Positions 1 through 8,875 of a stretch of 64,000 bases of DNA are shown piece after piece. Under the pieces are notes generated by a model. The model searched no databases, was not told the DNA's origin, and saw only the letters and a list, made by a program, of their open reading frames with translations. This stretch comes from Caballeronia megalochromosomata (GTDB taxonomy: Bacteria; Pseudomonadota; Gammaproteobacteria; Burkholderiales; Burkholderiaceae), in assembly GCA_001580565.1 (NCBI GenBank), contig LRBF01000013.1, positions 62,001 through 126,000 on the forward strand. Direction: 5' to 3'. Position numbers and translations under genes: made by a program. The first letter of the stretch is position 1, and each line of letters begins with the position of its first letter.

Positions 1-1355
1 GCGTGATGGTGCCCTGCGCGACCATCCTGCAGAAGGCGAAGGAAGAAGGCGCGGACATCATCGGGCTGTCGGGCCTTATCACGCCGAGTCTCGAAGAGAT
101 GGCCTACGTCGCATCGGAAATGCAGCGCGACGAGTACTTCCGCGGCAAGCAGACGCCTTTGCTCATCGGTGGCGCGACGACCTCGCGCGTGCATACCGCC
201 GTCAAGATCGCGCCGCATTACGAGGGGCCTGTCGTGTACGTGCCGGATGCATCGCGTTCGGTGTCGGTTGCATCGAGCCTGCTGTCGGACGAAGGCGCGG
301 CGAAGTATCTCGATGAACTGAAGACCGATTACGACCGCATCCGCACACAGCACGCCAACAAGAAAGCGCAGCCGATGGTCACCTACGACGAGGCGCGCGC
401 CAACAAGACGAAGATCGACTGGAGCGCGTACACGCCGAAGAAGCCGACCTTCATCGGCCGGCGCGTGTTCAAAAACTATGACCTCGCGGATCTGGCGAAC
501 TACATCGACTGGGGCCCGTTCTTCCAGACGTGGGATCTCGCGGGCCCGTACCCGGCGATTCTGAATGACGAGATCGTCGGCGAATCGGCGCGGCGCGTGT
601 TCTCCGACGGCAAGTCCATGCTCTCGCGGCTGATTCAGGGCCGCTGGCTGACGGCGAACGGCGTCGTCATGCTGCTGCCCGCGAACACCGTGAACGACGA
701 CGACATCGAAATCTACACGGACGAATCGCGCACGCAGGTGGCGATGACCTGGCGCAATCTGCGTCAGCAGAGCGTGCGTCCGGTGGTCGACGGCGTGAAG
801 CGCCCGAACCGCTCGCTCGCCGATTTCATCGCGCCGAAGGACTCGGGCGTGAAGGACTACATCGGTCTGTTCGCGGTGACGGCGGGCCTGGGCGTCGACA
901 AAAAGGAACAACAGTTCGAAGCCGATCACGACGACTACAGCGCGATCATGCTCAAGGCCCTGGCCGACCGTTTCGCGGAAGCTTTCGCCGAAGCGCTGCA
1001 CGCGCGCGTGCGCCGCGAACTGTGGGGCTATGCGCAGAACGAGACGCTCGACAACCATGCGCTGATCGCGGAAAAGTACGCCGGCGTTCGTCCGGCGCCG
1101 GGCTATCCGGCGTGCCCGGACCACCTCGTGAAGCGCGATATGTTCGAAGTGCTTCAGGCGGAGGAAATCGGCATGAGCGTGACCGAGTCGCTCGCGATGC
1201 TGCCGGCCGCGAGCGTGTCGGGCTTCTATCTCGCGCATCCCGAGAGCACGTACTTCTCGGTGGGGAAGATCGGCGACGACCAGCTCGCGAGCTATGCCGA
1301 ACGCATGGCGATGTCGACAGCCGATGCCGAACGCGCGCTCGCGCCGCAGCGCTGA
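1..1355 (+). CDS. metH: Cobalamin-dependent methionine synthase, C-terminal part (5' end outside window)
   Basis: This is the 3' part of MetH, which transfers a methyl group from methyltetrahydrofolate to homocysteine through cobalamin. The reading frame is open from the first base, so the gene starts upstream. About 450 residues are visible. The first ~100 are the end of the B12-binding Rossmann domain (GLSGLITPSLEEM and the GGATTS turn that packs on the cofactor). The rest is the reactivation domain that uses S-adenosylmethionine, with its RPAPGYPACPDH signature near residue 360. The folate and homocysteine domains are not in view. Start not determined; identity is secure from the motifs. 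Confidence 0.96.
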   Translation, partial: VMVPCATILQKAKEEGADIIGLSGLITPSLEEMAYVASEMQRDEYFRGKQTPLLIGGATTSRVHTAVKIAPHYEGPVVYVPDASRSVSVASSLLSDEGAAKYLDELKTDYDRIRTQHANKKAQPMVTYDEARANKTKIDWSAYTPKKPTFIGRRVFKNYDLADLANYIDWGPFFQTWDLAGPYPAILNDEIVGESARRVFSDGKSMLSRLIQGRWLTANGVVMLLPANTVNDDDIEIYTDESRTQVAMTWRNLRQQSVRPVVDGVKRPNRSLADFIAPKDSGVKDYIGLFAVTAGLGVDKKEQQFEADHDDYSAIMLKALADRFAEAFAEALHARVRRELWGYAQNETLDNHALIAEKYAGVRPAPGYPACPDHLVKRDMFEVLQAEEIGMSVTESLAMLPAASVSGFYLAHPESTYFSVGKIGDDQLASYAERMAMSTADAERALAPQR

Positions 1356-1489
1356 AGAACATATCGCGCGCGTGATGACGGGAATATGCACGGAACCGGC
1401 GGGAAATTTTTGGTTTCCGTAGACTTGTCAGCGCGAAAAGCCGTCGTCATGACGGTCAACGCACTCTTTTCGTCAACGGAGAAAGTCGC

Positions 1490-1696
1490 ATGAAGAAGAT
1501 GACGTCCGCCGTAACCGTAGCAATCACCGCGGCTTTGCTTGCAGCATCGAGTTCCGCTGCGTTCGCGCAAGCGAGCAGCACCGAGGCCTCCTCGTACTCG
1601 CCGCCGCAGACCGAGCACAAGAAGAAGCCCAAGAAGCCGAAAAAGCCGCACACGCCCGCGAAGCCCGCAGGCATGGAAAGCGGCCAGTCGCAGTAA
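1490..1696 (+). CDS. Small exported Lys/Pro-rich protein
   Basis: A 68-residue protein of unknown function. A GGAGA ribosome site lies about 8 bases before the ATG. Residues 1-26 form a clear signal peptide (MKK start, hydrophobic core, AFA-QA cleavage region). The mature part is only ~42 residues: a Ser/Thr-rich stretch, then a KKKPKKPKKPHTPAKP tract that is very basic and probably unfolded. It sits alone between metH and a bidirectional terminator. Small basic exported peptides of this type are common in Burkholderiaceae; a nucleic-acid, cell-wall or polyanion binding role would be a guess. Confidence 0.7.
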   Translation: MKKMTSAVTVAITAALLAASSSAAFAQASSTEASSYSPPQTEHKKKPKKPKKPHTPAKPAGMESGQSQ

Positions 1697-1740
1697 TTCG
1701 CAGCACAGCGACCGAAGCCGTCAGACGTTTCATCGGAAGA

Positions 1741-1777
1741 AAAAAACCCGCATCGGCAGCACGCGATGCGGGTTTTT
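1741..1777. terminator. Bidirectional rho-independent terminator
   Basis: A perfect 9-bp stem (CCCGCATCG at 1747-1755 with CGATGCGGG at 1764-1772) is flanked by A6 on the left and T5 on the right. It can stop the small exported gene from the left and the DUF1840 gene from the right. Confidence 0.85.
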
Positions 1778-1802
1778 CTTGGTCAGCGCGCCGGATGGGC
1801 GA

Positions 1803-2129
1803 TCAGACGCCCCAGAGAATATCCGCGTTTTGCTTTTGCGCGAGCCGCAGCATGTCGATGAACGGAAAGGCGCGCTGCGCGAGTCCGACCGGATGCTCGT
1901 GCGGCACGTGACCTTCCTCGCCTTCGTGAAAATGGCCTTCGTGCTCCGCGCGCTCTTTCTTGTCGGTGGCGACGGCCGCTTCGAGTTTCTGGATGGCCGC
2001 CGGCACATCTTCGTGCGAGATGACGCCCCGTGCGGTCAATTGCTTGCCGATGATGCCGAGCAAGTATTCCGCAAGGTTCTCCAGCATGATGACGTCCGGT
2101 GCGGCCGGCGATTTGAATGTGATGAGCAT
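1803..2129 (-). CDS. DUF1840 family protein
   Basis: A 108-residue cytoplasmic protein that I recognise as DUF1840 from its opening MLITFKSPAAPDVIMLENLA and its length. The family's function is unknown. The ATG at 2129 is preferred over one ten codons upstream because AAAGGA lies 7 bases before it and family members start with ML(I/V)TFKS. The middle contains a His/Glu-rich run (residues ~63-79, HEGHFHEGEEGHVPHEHP) that could bind metal but may only be a linker. The gene is divergent from argS and ends against the terminator at 1741-1777. Confidence 0.8.
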   Translation of the reverse strand: MLITFKSPAAPDVIMLENLAEYLLGIIGKQLTARGVISHEDVPAAIQKLEAAVATDKKERAEHEGHFHEGEEGHVPHEHPVGLAQRAFPFIDMLRLAQKQNADILWGV

Positions 2130-2231
2130 GGCATGGTCCTTTTGTTTATGTTGGGTCATTGGCGGTTTGCAAACGATACGCGCAGACGAGCCGGTCTCCC
2201 TGACAACATGACGACACCCTGATTCAACATA

Positions 2232-2248
2232 TTAGCACCTGCTAAAAT
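2232..2248. promoter_or_regulatory. Inverted repeat overlapping a -10-like box between DUF1840 and argS
   Basis: TTAGCA-CC-TGCTAA (2232-2245) is a perfect 6-bp-arm inverted repeat. It overlaps TAAAAT (2243-2248), a good -10 match reading toward argS. No convincing -35 is seen. It could be an operator in the DUF1840/argS divergent region; the protein that would bind is unknown. Confidence 0.35.
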
Positions 2249-2389
2249 CTCCACTTTATGTGGTGGTCGATTCTGTTCGGCTGCCAACACCGCATACCGG
2301 GGCCGACGCGTCGCGAAGTCGCCCGTCCGAGTCGGGGCAGACGCCGGTCAGCGCCCCGTCAGCCCTCGCTCCACTGGATCACTTTCAGC

Positions 2390-4174
2390 ATGCTGCCCGC
2401 ACATAAACACACTCTCGAAACGCTCCTCACCGACGCGGTCCAGCAGGTCGCGCAAGCCACGCAGGGCGCCAGCGAAGCGGCCTTCGTCGCGCCCTCGATC
2501 GTCCTCGAACGACCGAAGGTCGCGGCCCACGGCGACGTGGCATCGAATGTCGCGATGCAGCTCGCCAAGCCGCTGCGCGCGAATCCGCGCCAACTCGCGC
2601 AGCAGATCGTCGATGCGCTGCTCGGTCTTCCGGCTGCGAAGGGTCTCGTCGAGAGCGCCGAAGTGGCGGGTCCCGGCTTCATCAATCTGCGTCTCGCCGC
2701 CACGGCGAAGCAAGCAGTGATCCCGGCCGTGCTCGGCGAAGGCGCAGCCTTCGGCCGCTCGACGCGCGACGCGGGCAGGCACGTGCTTCTCGAATTCGTG
2801 TCGGCGAATCCGACCGGCCCGCTGCACGTCGGCCACGGCCGTCAGGCGGCGCTCGGCGATGCGCTCTCGAACCTGCTCGAAACGCAGGGTTACGACGTGC
2901 ACCGCGAGTTCTACTACAACGACGCGGGCGTGCAGATCAACAATCTCGCCGTCTCCACGCAACTGCGCGCGCGCGGCCTCAAGCCGGGCGATGCCGAGTG
3001 GCCGGACGCCGCGTACAACGGCGAGTACATCGCGGATATCGCGCGCGACTACATGGCGGGCGAAACCGTCACGGCGAAGGACGGCGAGCCGGTCAAGGGC
3101 ACGGGCGACGTCGAGGATCTCGAAGCCATCCGTCATTTCGCGGTCGCGTATCTGCGTCACGAGCAGGACATGGATCTGACCGCGTTCGGCGTGAAGTTCG
3201 ACCAGTTCTATCTGGAGTCGTCGCTGTACAAGGAAGGCCGGGTCGAGAAGACGGTCGCGGCGCTCGTCGATGCAGGCAGGACCTACGAGCAGGACGGCGC
3301 GCTGTGGCTGCGCACCACCGACGACGGCGACGACAAGGACCGCGTGATGAAGAAGTCCGACGGTACGTACACATACTTCGTGCCGGACGTCGCGTATCAC
3401 GTGACCAAGTGGGAGCGCGGCTACACCAAGGTCATCAACATCCAGGGCTCGGACCATCACGGCACGATCGCGCGCGTGCGCGCCGGCCTGCAAGGACTCG
3501 GCGTCGGCATTCCGAAGGGCTATCCGGACTACGTGCTGCACAAGATGGTGACCGTCATGCGCGACGGCCAGGAAGTGAAAATCTCCAAGCGCGCGGGCAG
3601 CTATGTGACGGTGCGCGATCTGATCGAATGGTCGGGCGGCCTTGCGCCGGGCCACGAAACCGCGCCTGACCAGATCGACGAGGACACCATCCGCCGCGGC
3701 CGCGACGCCGTGCGCTTCTTCCTCATCTCGCGCAAGGCAGACACCGAATTCGTGTTCGATATCGATCTCGCGCTCAAGCAGAACGACGAGAACCCCGTGT
3801 ACTACGTGCAATACGCCCACGCGCGCATCTGCACGATTCTCAACGACTGGAAGGAACGCTACGCAGGCGACGTGTCGAAGGCGGCGCACGCCGACCTCTC
3901 GCCGCTGTCCAGCGATCGCGCGATGGCGCTGCTCAACAAGCTCGCCGAGTTCCCCGAAATGCTCGCGCACGCCGCCGAGGAACTCGCGCCGCACGCGGTC
4001 GCGTTCTATCTGCGCGACCTCGCTGGCGAATTTCACTCGTTCTACAATGCGGAGCGCGTGCTCGTGGACGATGAGAAGGAACGCACCGCGCGCATCGCGC
4101 TCCTCGCGGCGACGCGCCAGGTCCTCGAAAACGGTCTCGCGACCATCGGCGTTTCCGCTCCTCAAAAGATGTAG
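2390..4174 (+). CDS. argS: Arginyl-tRNA synthetase
   Basis: Class I aminoacyl-tRNA synthetase that charges tRNA-Arg. The 594-residue length is normal for the family. The start [10 protein letters not shown] at 2390 is chosen because the frame opens upstream with residues unlike any ArgS. Residues 1-~110 are the Add1 tRNA-binding domain. The HIGH motif appears as HVGH (146-149) after SANPTGPL. The region [11 protein letters not shown] replaces KMSKS, as usual in ArgS. The DALR anticodon-binding domain makes up the C-terminal ~130 residues. It leads a same-strand run of argS, SPOR protein, dsbA and SDR, a conserved order in Burkholderia. Confidence 0.97.
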   Translation: MLPAHKHTLETLLTDAVQQVAQATQGASEAAFVAPSIVLERPKVAAHGDVASNVAMQLAKPLRANPRQLAQQIVDALLGLPAAKGLVESAEVAGPGFINLRLAATAKQAVIPAVLGEGAAFGRSTRDAGRHVLLEFVSANPTGPLHVGHGRQAALGDALSNLLETQGYDVHREFYYNDAGVQINNLAVSTQLRARGLKPGDAEWPDAAYNGEYIADIARDYMAGETVTAKDGEPVKGTGDVEDLEAIRHFAVAYLRHEQDMDLTAFGVKFDQFYLESSLYKEGRVEKTVAALVDAGRTYEQDGALWLRTTDDGDDKDRVMKKSDGTYTYFVPDVAYHVTKWERGYTKVINIQGSDHHGTIARVRAGLQGLGVGIPKGYPDYVLHKMVTVMRDGQEVKISKRAGSYVTVRDLIEWSGGLAPGHETAPDQIDEDTIRRGRDAVRFFLISRKADTEFVFDIDLALKQNDENPVYYVQYAHARICTILNDWKERYAGDVSKAAHADLSPLSSDRAMALLNKLAEFPEMLAHAAEELAPHAVAFYLRDLAGEFHSFYNAERVLVDDEKERTARIALLAATRQVLENGLATIGVSAPQKM

Positions 4175-4194
4175 TCGTGCGCTGCCCCGCCCCA

Positions 4195-4222
4195 CACGCC
4201 GAAATTCGGAATTTTCGGCGTG
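4195..4222. repeat. Inverted repeat after argS
   Basis: CACGCCGAAA (4195-4204) and TTTCGGCGTG (4213-4222) form a perfect 10-bp stem with an 8-base loop, 20 bases after the argS stop. No T-tract follows, so it is either a weak terminator or an RNA-processing hairpin before the SPOR gene. Confidence 0.5.
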
Positions 4223-4310
4223 CGTGGACGGGAGCGTGGCGCAGGCGCGTCTTGACCCACGGCTATAATCGTCGCCCAACCAGAAGACTTTCTCGCAGGT
4301 GATTCATACG

Positions 4311-5069
4311 ATGGCAAAACCACGCCGCACATCGAAGCAGTCGAAACAAACCGGGGGAACGTTTATCGGCATCGTGCTGGGCCTGATCGTCGGCCTCGCC
4401 ATCGCCGTGATCGTCGCGCTCTACATCACGCGCGCGCCTACGCCGTTCGTGGCGAAGGTCGCGCCGCCGTCGGAGGCCAACTCCGCGCCCGCCGCCGCGC
4501 AGCCCTACGATCCGAACCGTCCGCTGCAAGGCAAGACGCCGGGTCAGGCCGTGCCGCAGGCCGCGCAGCCCACGCCGCCGAACACCGCGCCGGGCCAGAC
4601 CAACAATCAGACGCAGTCGTCGGGCATCCTCGACGAGCCGCAGATCGTCGAAGTGCCGCCGTCGGGCGCAACGGCATCCGCGCCGAAGAATGCAAGTACG
4701 CCCGCCAAGAAGCCTGAAAACGCGCCGAACGCAACCAGCAACGCCAACGCGAACGGAAATGCCACGCCGCCGAAGGCCGGCTCGGCGCCCACCACGGCGA
4801 AGGCCACGCCGCCCGCGCCCGGCGAACCGAACACCGGCTACTTCCTGCAAGTGGGCGCGTACAAGACGCAGGCGGACGCCGAGCAGCAGCGCGCGCGCCT
4901 CGGCTTCCAGGGCTTCGAATCGAAGGTCACGCAGCGCGATGCGGGCGGCGTGACGTACTATCGCGTGCGCATCGGGCCGTTCGCGAAGTTCGAGGACATG
5001 AACACCGCGCGTCAGCGTCTGTCGGATGCGGGCGTCGATACCGCCGTGATCCGCTTCTCCAAGCAATAA
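4311..5069 (+). CDS. SPOR-domain membrane protein (FtsN-like)
   Basis: A bitopic inner-membrane protein of 252 residues. A short basic cytoplasmic tail (MAKPRRTSKQSK) is followed by one membrane helix (~16-40), a ~130-residue Ala/Pro-rich periplasmic linker and a C-terminal SPOR domain (~174-252, starting NTGYFLQVGAY). SPOR domains bind denuded septal peptidoglycan, and this layout is that of FtsN. The ATG at 4311 has AGGTG nine bases upstream. A TATAAT box at 4264-4269 could be a -10, but no properly spaced -35 is seen. Whether it is the essential FtsN or a second SPOR protein cannot be decided from sequence. Confidence 0.85.
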   Translation: MAKPRRTSKQSKQTGGTFIGIVLGLIVGLAIAVIVALYITRAPTPFVAKVAPPSEANSAPAAAQPYDPNRPLQGKTPGQAVPQAAQPTPPNTAPGQTNNQTQSSGILDEPQIVEVPPSGATASAPKNASTPAKKPENAPNATSNANANGNATPPKAGSAPTTAKATPPAPGEPNTGYFLQVGAYKTQADAEQQRARLGFQGFESKVTQRDAGGVTYYRVRIGPFAKFEDMNTARQRLSDAGVDTAVIRFSKQ

Positions 5070-5220
5070 CGCAGCAAACGAAGTCGACATGCCTGCGCGA
5101 CCGCAAGATGTCCGCGCAGGCGCAAGCGCCCCGGCGTTTAAGTGTGGCTTAAGCGTCGTATGTCCCACTGACGGACCTGCTTTTGTTACGTCGCGTACTT
5201 ATTGCGTACCCTCTTCAATC

Positions 5221-5868
5221 ATGAAAAAAATCTTTAGCGCGTTGGCTCTCTCCCTTGGCATCGCAGCCGCTTCGATGAGCGTGGCGACTTCGTCGATGGC
5301 CGCGCCCACGGCCGGCAAGGACTACACGGTGCTGCAGGCGGCTCAGCCGGTCGCGGCGCCCGCGGGCAAGGTCGAGGTCATCGAGTTCTTCTGGTACGGT
5401 TGCCCGCACTGCAACGAGTTCGAGCCGTACATCGAGGCGTGGGCGAAGAAGCAGGGTCCGGACGTCGTGTTCAAGCGCGTGCCGGTGGCATTCCGCGACG
5501 ACTTCATCCCGCACTCGAAGATGTATCACGCGCTCGACGCGCTCGGCGTCGCCGAGAAGGTCACGCCGGCCGTGTTCAACGAAATCCACGTGAAGAAGAA
5601 CTATCTGCTGACGCCGCAGGCGCAGGCGGACTTCCTCAAGACGCAGGGCATCGATCCGAAGAAGTACATGGACGCGTATAACTCGTTCTCGACGCAAAGC
5701 GCCGTGCAGCGCGACGCCAAGCTCCTGCAGGACTACAAGATCGACGGCGTGCCGACGGTAATCGTGCAGGGCAAGTACGAAACCGGCCCGGCGATGACCA
5801 ACAGCCTGCCGGGCACCACGCAGGTGATGGACTTCCTCGTCCAGCAAGTCCGCGACAAGAAGCTGTAA
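5221..5868 (+). CDS. dsbA: Periplasmic thiol:disulfide oxidoreductase DsbA
   Basis: Introduces disulfide bonds into exported proteins and is reoxidised by DsbB. The product has 215 residues. Signal peptide 1-~27 ends MAA. The thioredoxin-fold active site is C61-P-H-C64, the classical DsbA CPHC, and the cis-proline loop is GVPT with P178. The ATG at 5221 has no strong ribosome site but directly precedes the signal peptide; the upstream in-frame extension is unlike DsbA. It follows the SPOR gene by 151 bases and precedes the SDR gene by 17. Confidence 0.93.
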   Translation: MKKIFSALALSLGIAAASMSVATSSMAAPTAGKDYTVLQAAQPVAAPAGKVEVIEFFWYGCPHCNEFEPYIEAWAKKQGPDVVFKRVPVAFRDDFIPHSKMYHALDALGVAEKVTPAVFNEIHVKKNYLLTPQAQADFLKTQGIDPKKYMDAYNSFSTQSAVQRDAKLLQDYKIDGVPTVIVQGKYETGPAMTNSLPGTTQVMDFLVQQVRDKKL

Positions 5869-5885
5869 ATCCTGCTCGCGCCGGC

Positions 5886-6659
5886 ATGACTGCAGTTCGC
5901 CTGAAGGTCTTCATCACCGGCGCATCGAGCGGCATCGGCCTCGCACTGGCCGAGGAATATGTGAAGCGCGGGGCCGTGCTCGGCCTCGTCGCCCGCCGCG
6001 CCGATTCCCTCGCGGCCTTCGCGGCCCGCCATCCTCAAAGCTCCATTTCGATCTACCCCGCCGACGTGCGCGACGCCGACGCCCTCGCCGATGCCGCGCG
6101 CCGCTTCATCGCGGAGCATGGCGCGGCGGATATCGTCATCGCGAACGCGGGCATGAGCCGCGGCGCGCTCACGGGTCACGGCGATCTCGACACCTTCCGC
6201 ACCGTGATGGACGTGAACTACTTCGGCATGGTCGCGACGTTCGAGCCCTTCGTCGCGTCGATGACGGCCGCGCGGCGCGGCACGCTCGTCGGCATTGCGA
6301 GCGTCGCGGGCGTGCGCGGGCTGCCAGGCGGCGGCGCGTACAGCGCGTCGAAATCGGCGGTGGCGAAGTATCTGGAAGCGTTGCGGGTCGAGATGCGCCC
6401 ACTCGGCGTGGCCGTCGTCACGATCGCGCCGGGCTACGTGCGCTCGGAGATGACCGCGCACAATCCGTATCGGATGCCGTTTCTCATGGATGCCGACCGC
6501 TTCGCCGCGAAAACCGCCGACGCGATCGCGAGCAAGGTGCGCTACGCGACCTTTCCGTGGCAGATGCGCATCGCGGGCATGCTGATGCACGCGATGCCGC
6601 GCTGGCTCTACGACGCGCTCGCCGAACGCGCGCCGCGCAAGCCGCGCGCGGGCGACTGA
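5886..6659 (+). CDS. SDR family NAD(P)-dependent oxidoreductase
   Basis: Classical short-chain dehydrogenase of 257 residues. The nucleotide loop is TGASSGIG (11-18), the NAG motif lies at 87-89, and the catalytic residues are S139, Y152 and K156 (YSASK). The C-terminal tail after ~230 is hydrophobic and basic (IAGMLMHAMPRWLYDAL), which suggests membrane association. The substrate is unknown. The gene lies 17 bases after dsbA and probably shares its transcript, ending at the terminator at 6663-6699. Confidence 0.9.
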   Translation: MTAVRLKVFITGASSGIGLALAEEYVKRGAVLGLVARRADSLAAFAARHPQSSISIYPADVRDADALADAARRFIAEHGAADIVIANAGMSRGALTGHGDLDTFRTVMDVNYFGMVATFEPFVASMTAARRGTLVGIASVAGVRGLPGGGAYSASKSAVAKYLEALRVEMRPLGVAVVTIAPGYVRSEMTAHNPYRMPFLMDADRFAAKTADAIASKVRYATFPWQMRIAGMLMHAMPRWLYDALAERAPRKPRAGD

Positions 6660-6662
6660 CAC

Positions 6663-6699
6663 AAAAAAACCGGCTGCGCAAAAACGCAGCCGGTTTTTT
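6663..6699. terminator. Bidirectional rho-independent terminator
   Basis: CCGGCTGCG (6670-6678) pairs with CGCAGCCGG (6685-6693), with A7 before and T6 after. It separates the argS-dsbA-SDR run from the minus-strand DUF3443 gene. Confidence 0.9.
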
Positions 6700-6750
6700 C
6701 ATGTGCAGACAGCCTGACCGGAATCGATCTCCGGTCAGGCCATGGGTGCG

Positions 6751-8073
6751 TCAGAACGCCACGTAAGCCGGGCTGTTCGGCAACTCGTATCCGACATAAA
6801 CGTGCCTTCCGAAGAAGAACGGCAGGCCGAAGTCGAAGAAGTTGGACATACCCAGTTGCCCACCGAGACTGTTGAAGGCGAACTTGCTTCTGCTGGAGGT
6901 CAGCGTGCTCGCGCTGACGAGCTGGAACGGCACGACCGCGCTGTTGCCTTCGGTGCCGACGATCGTCGTCGACAGCGACTGCTCCGAGCTCGGGCAATAG
7001 AACGCGCTCGAACTCGAGCACAGCGGAAAGCTGTCCTGGAAGAAATTCCCGTTCGATCCCGTATCGAAGAACGTCTTGTATTTCGTCCCCTTGTAGGTGC
7101 CGGTCAGGTCGCCGTAGGGATCCGTGCCGTACTTCGTCACGCCGCTGACCGTGTTGTTGCTCTGCGTGCCGATGCCGAATATCAGTACGCCGGCCGCACT
7201 GGCCGCGCCGTTATCGGGAACCGGCGGCAACTGCACGATCACGCCATTGTTGTCGACCGCGAACTTCGCGACGGGATTCGTCACCTGCTGTGCGAGCGGC
7301 ACCGCGACGCCCGCGCAATTCGTGCCGTTGTTGCACGAGAAGTACATGGCGTTGAGCGGCGTGCTCACGCATCCGGTGCCGCAGTCGTACGTCTGCGGGC
7401 CGATGCCGAGAATGCCGTTCGCGCCGATGTCGCTGAGCGTATTTTCGTCGCTGCCGGACGGACAGCCGTTATCGCCGGTCGGCGCCGACGATGCGCTCAG
7501 GTCGCCGATGATCTGGATCGGCACGCCGGACGCCACTTCCGTGCCCATCTTCACGTCGGCCGTGCGCACGGTGCCCCACGTGTAGCCGTCGGCGAAGCCC
7601 GCGCATTCGGCGAGCTGGCCGCCGTTCGATGCGCGCGAGGCAGGCAGGCTGCCGAGCACGGACTGCGCCGCCGAGCCGAGAATGCGCAGGCCGAAGGACG
7701 CCGTATCGAGCTGAATGTTGTCGATCTGCTGGCACACCGACGAGCCCGGCGCGCACACTGTCACCGACACGTTCGGGATATTGACGAAGCCCGCGGCGCC
7801 GGAGTTGACGTTGATCGCCACCGCGTTCGTGCCGTTGGGCGCGATCGGCTGCGCGTTCGCGCTGCTGGTGCTCGAGCTGCCGCCGCCCGAGCCTCCGGAG
7901 CCTCCGGAACCGCCCGAGCTGCCGCCCGACGAACCGCCGCTGCTGGAACTGGAGTCGCCGCCACCGCCGCAGGCCGCGAGCATGACGCTAAGACAGAGCA
8001 CGCCGAGCCAGCGGGCAAAACCGCCGCGTCGTGAGGAAGAAGAGCCGGGATGGCCGAGTGTCGTTCGATGCAT
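6751..8073 (-). CDS. DUF3443 lipoprotein with pepsin-like aspartic-protease features
   Basis: A 440-residue exported lipoprotein. Signal peptide with lipobox LAAC (C35), then a Gly/Ser linker (~36-71). The family name DUF3443 is recognised from its pairing with DUF2844. The globular part reads like a two-lobed pepsin: LDTASFGLRIL (D123) and FFDTGSNGNFF (D337) resemble the two DTGS active-site loops; GANGILGIG (218-225) resembles the pepsin DGILGLG stretch; GVLIFGIG (295-302) resembles the strand opening lobe two; and GLPFFFGRHVYVGYE near the end resembles the final GD-F-R-YY-VFD region. Start at 8073 follows GGGAGA. It lies 17 bases after the DUF2844 gene. The protease call is inference; activity is untested. 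Confidence 0.8.
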   Translation of the reverse strand: MHRTTLGHPGSSSSRRGGFARWLGVLCLSVMLAACGGGGDSSSSSGGSSGGSSGGSGGSGGSGGGSSSTSSANAQPIAPNGTNAVAINVNSGAAGFVNIPNVSVTVCAPGSSVCQQIDNIQLDTASFGLRILGSAAQSVLGSLPASRASNGGQLAECAGFADGYTWGTVRTADVKMGTEVASGVPIQIIGDLSASSAPTGDNGCPSGSDENTLSDIGANGILGIGPQTYDCGTGCVSTPLNAMYFSCNNGTNCAGVAVPLAQQVTNPVAKFAVDNNGVIVQLPPVPDNGAASAAGVLIFGIGTQSNNTVSGVTKYGTDPYGDLTGTYKGTKYKTFFDTGSNGNFFQDSFPLCSSSSAFYCPSSEQSLSTTIVGTEGNSAVVPFQLVSASTLTSSRSKFAFNSLGGQLGMSNFFDFGLPFFFGRHVYVGYELPNSPAYVAF

Positions 8074-8090
8074 ACTGAGTCTCCCGTCGC

Positions 8091-8624
8091 TTACTGGATA
8101 TCGCTGGCGGACACGCCGGCGGGCAACGATTGCGGCAGATACGCGCTGCCCGCGAACGCGCCCATGTGGCCGCTCGATTCCACGACGAGGCCGGAACCCT
8201 GCACGCTCACAGGCCCACGGCCGCCGCGCGCGGCGCGTTGCGCCTTCAGGCCCTCTTGATACTGCGGGAAATAGCTGCCGAGCAGGCTGGCGAGATCCGG
8301 CACGCGCGGCCCGTGCCACGCGATGCCGAACACGACACCCTGCGCGGTCAAATATTCGTTGACGATCGTGCCGCTCGCGAGCGTGGTCGAGAGAACGGTG
8401 TAGTTCGACGGCGATTTCGACGATGCATTCGATGCACCGCTCGCGACCGCCGCTCGTGCGACCGCGTTGGTGGAAGACGTGGATGTGGCGCCTTGCGGCG
8501 CGCTCATCGGCTCGCCGCCGAGCACTGCGTAGGCGGGCATCGCCGCGCACACGCCGAACGCGCCGGCGACGATCGCCAGCGCGCTTACAAGATGCCCATG
8601 ACGGGGTTGCTTCGGTGCCTTCAC
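8091..8624 (-). CDS. DUF2844 exported protein
   Basis: A 177-residue protein of unknown function, DUF2844 type. The start is GTG at 8624, with AGGAGG four bases before it. Signal peptide 1-33 ends PAYA, and the mature protein begins VLGGEP. A low-complexity Ser/Ala segment (~45-75) leads to a conserved-looking core, SNYTVLSTTLASGTIVNEYL then FGIAWHGPRVPDLASLLGSYF. It is first of a two-gene operon with the DUF3443 lipoprotein, so the two probably work together in the periplasm or at the surface. Partner, substrate or folding helper are all possible roles. Confidence 0.78.
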   Translation of the reverse strand: MKAPKQPRHGHLVSALAIVAGAFGVCAAMPAYAVLGGEPMSAPQGATSTSSTNAVARAAVASGASNASSKSPSNYTVLSTTLASGTIVNEYLTAQGVVFGIAWHGPRVPDLASLLGSYFPQYQEGLKAQRAARGGRGPVSVQGSGLVVESSGHMGAFAGSAYLPQSLPAGVSASDIQ

Positions 8625-8791
8625 TGGGCCTCCTATCGGTTATCGGACGTCCGCGCGACAAGGCTCGCGGCCGGATCCTGACGATTGAGTGACAGATGCG
8701 CCACCTCTTTTTCGACCCTGTTTTCTACAGCGCGAATACCATCAGTATGCCAGTCACGACGAATAGTCCTAACGTTCGCAAGCGCACACAA

Positions 8792-8827
8792 TAAAAAACG
8801 CGAAGCGCATTGGTATGCGCTTCGCGT
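8792..8827 (-). terminator. Terminator of the mot/che operon
   Basis: A perfect 12-bp stem (8798-8809 with 8816-8827, arms ACGCGAAGCGCA / TGCGCTTCGCGT) is followed on the minus strand by T6. It lies about 50 bases past the cheZ stop and closes the chemotaxis transcript. Confidence 0.92.
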
Positions 8828-8875
8828 CTGTGGTAACGCTGAGTACGTCGAAATGAAGGCTACTTACACAACGCC

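Noticed and set aside
4252..4269. TTGACC plus TATAAT as a promoter for the SPOR gene
   Set aside because: The two boxes are only 6 bases apart, so they cannot be one sigma-70 promoter; TATAAT alone is kept as a weak -10.
2348..4279. Long minus-strand open frame (about 640 codons) opposite argS
   Set aside because: His/Arg/Glu-rich composition typical of the antisense frame of high-GC genes; argS on the other strand is certain.
8074..8661. N-terminal extension of the DUF3443 frame upstream of 8073
   Set aside because: It runs antiparallel in frame through the DUF2844 gene; the ribosome site, signal peptide and lipobox fix the start at 8073.
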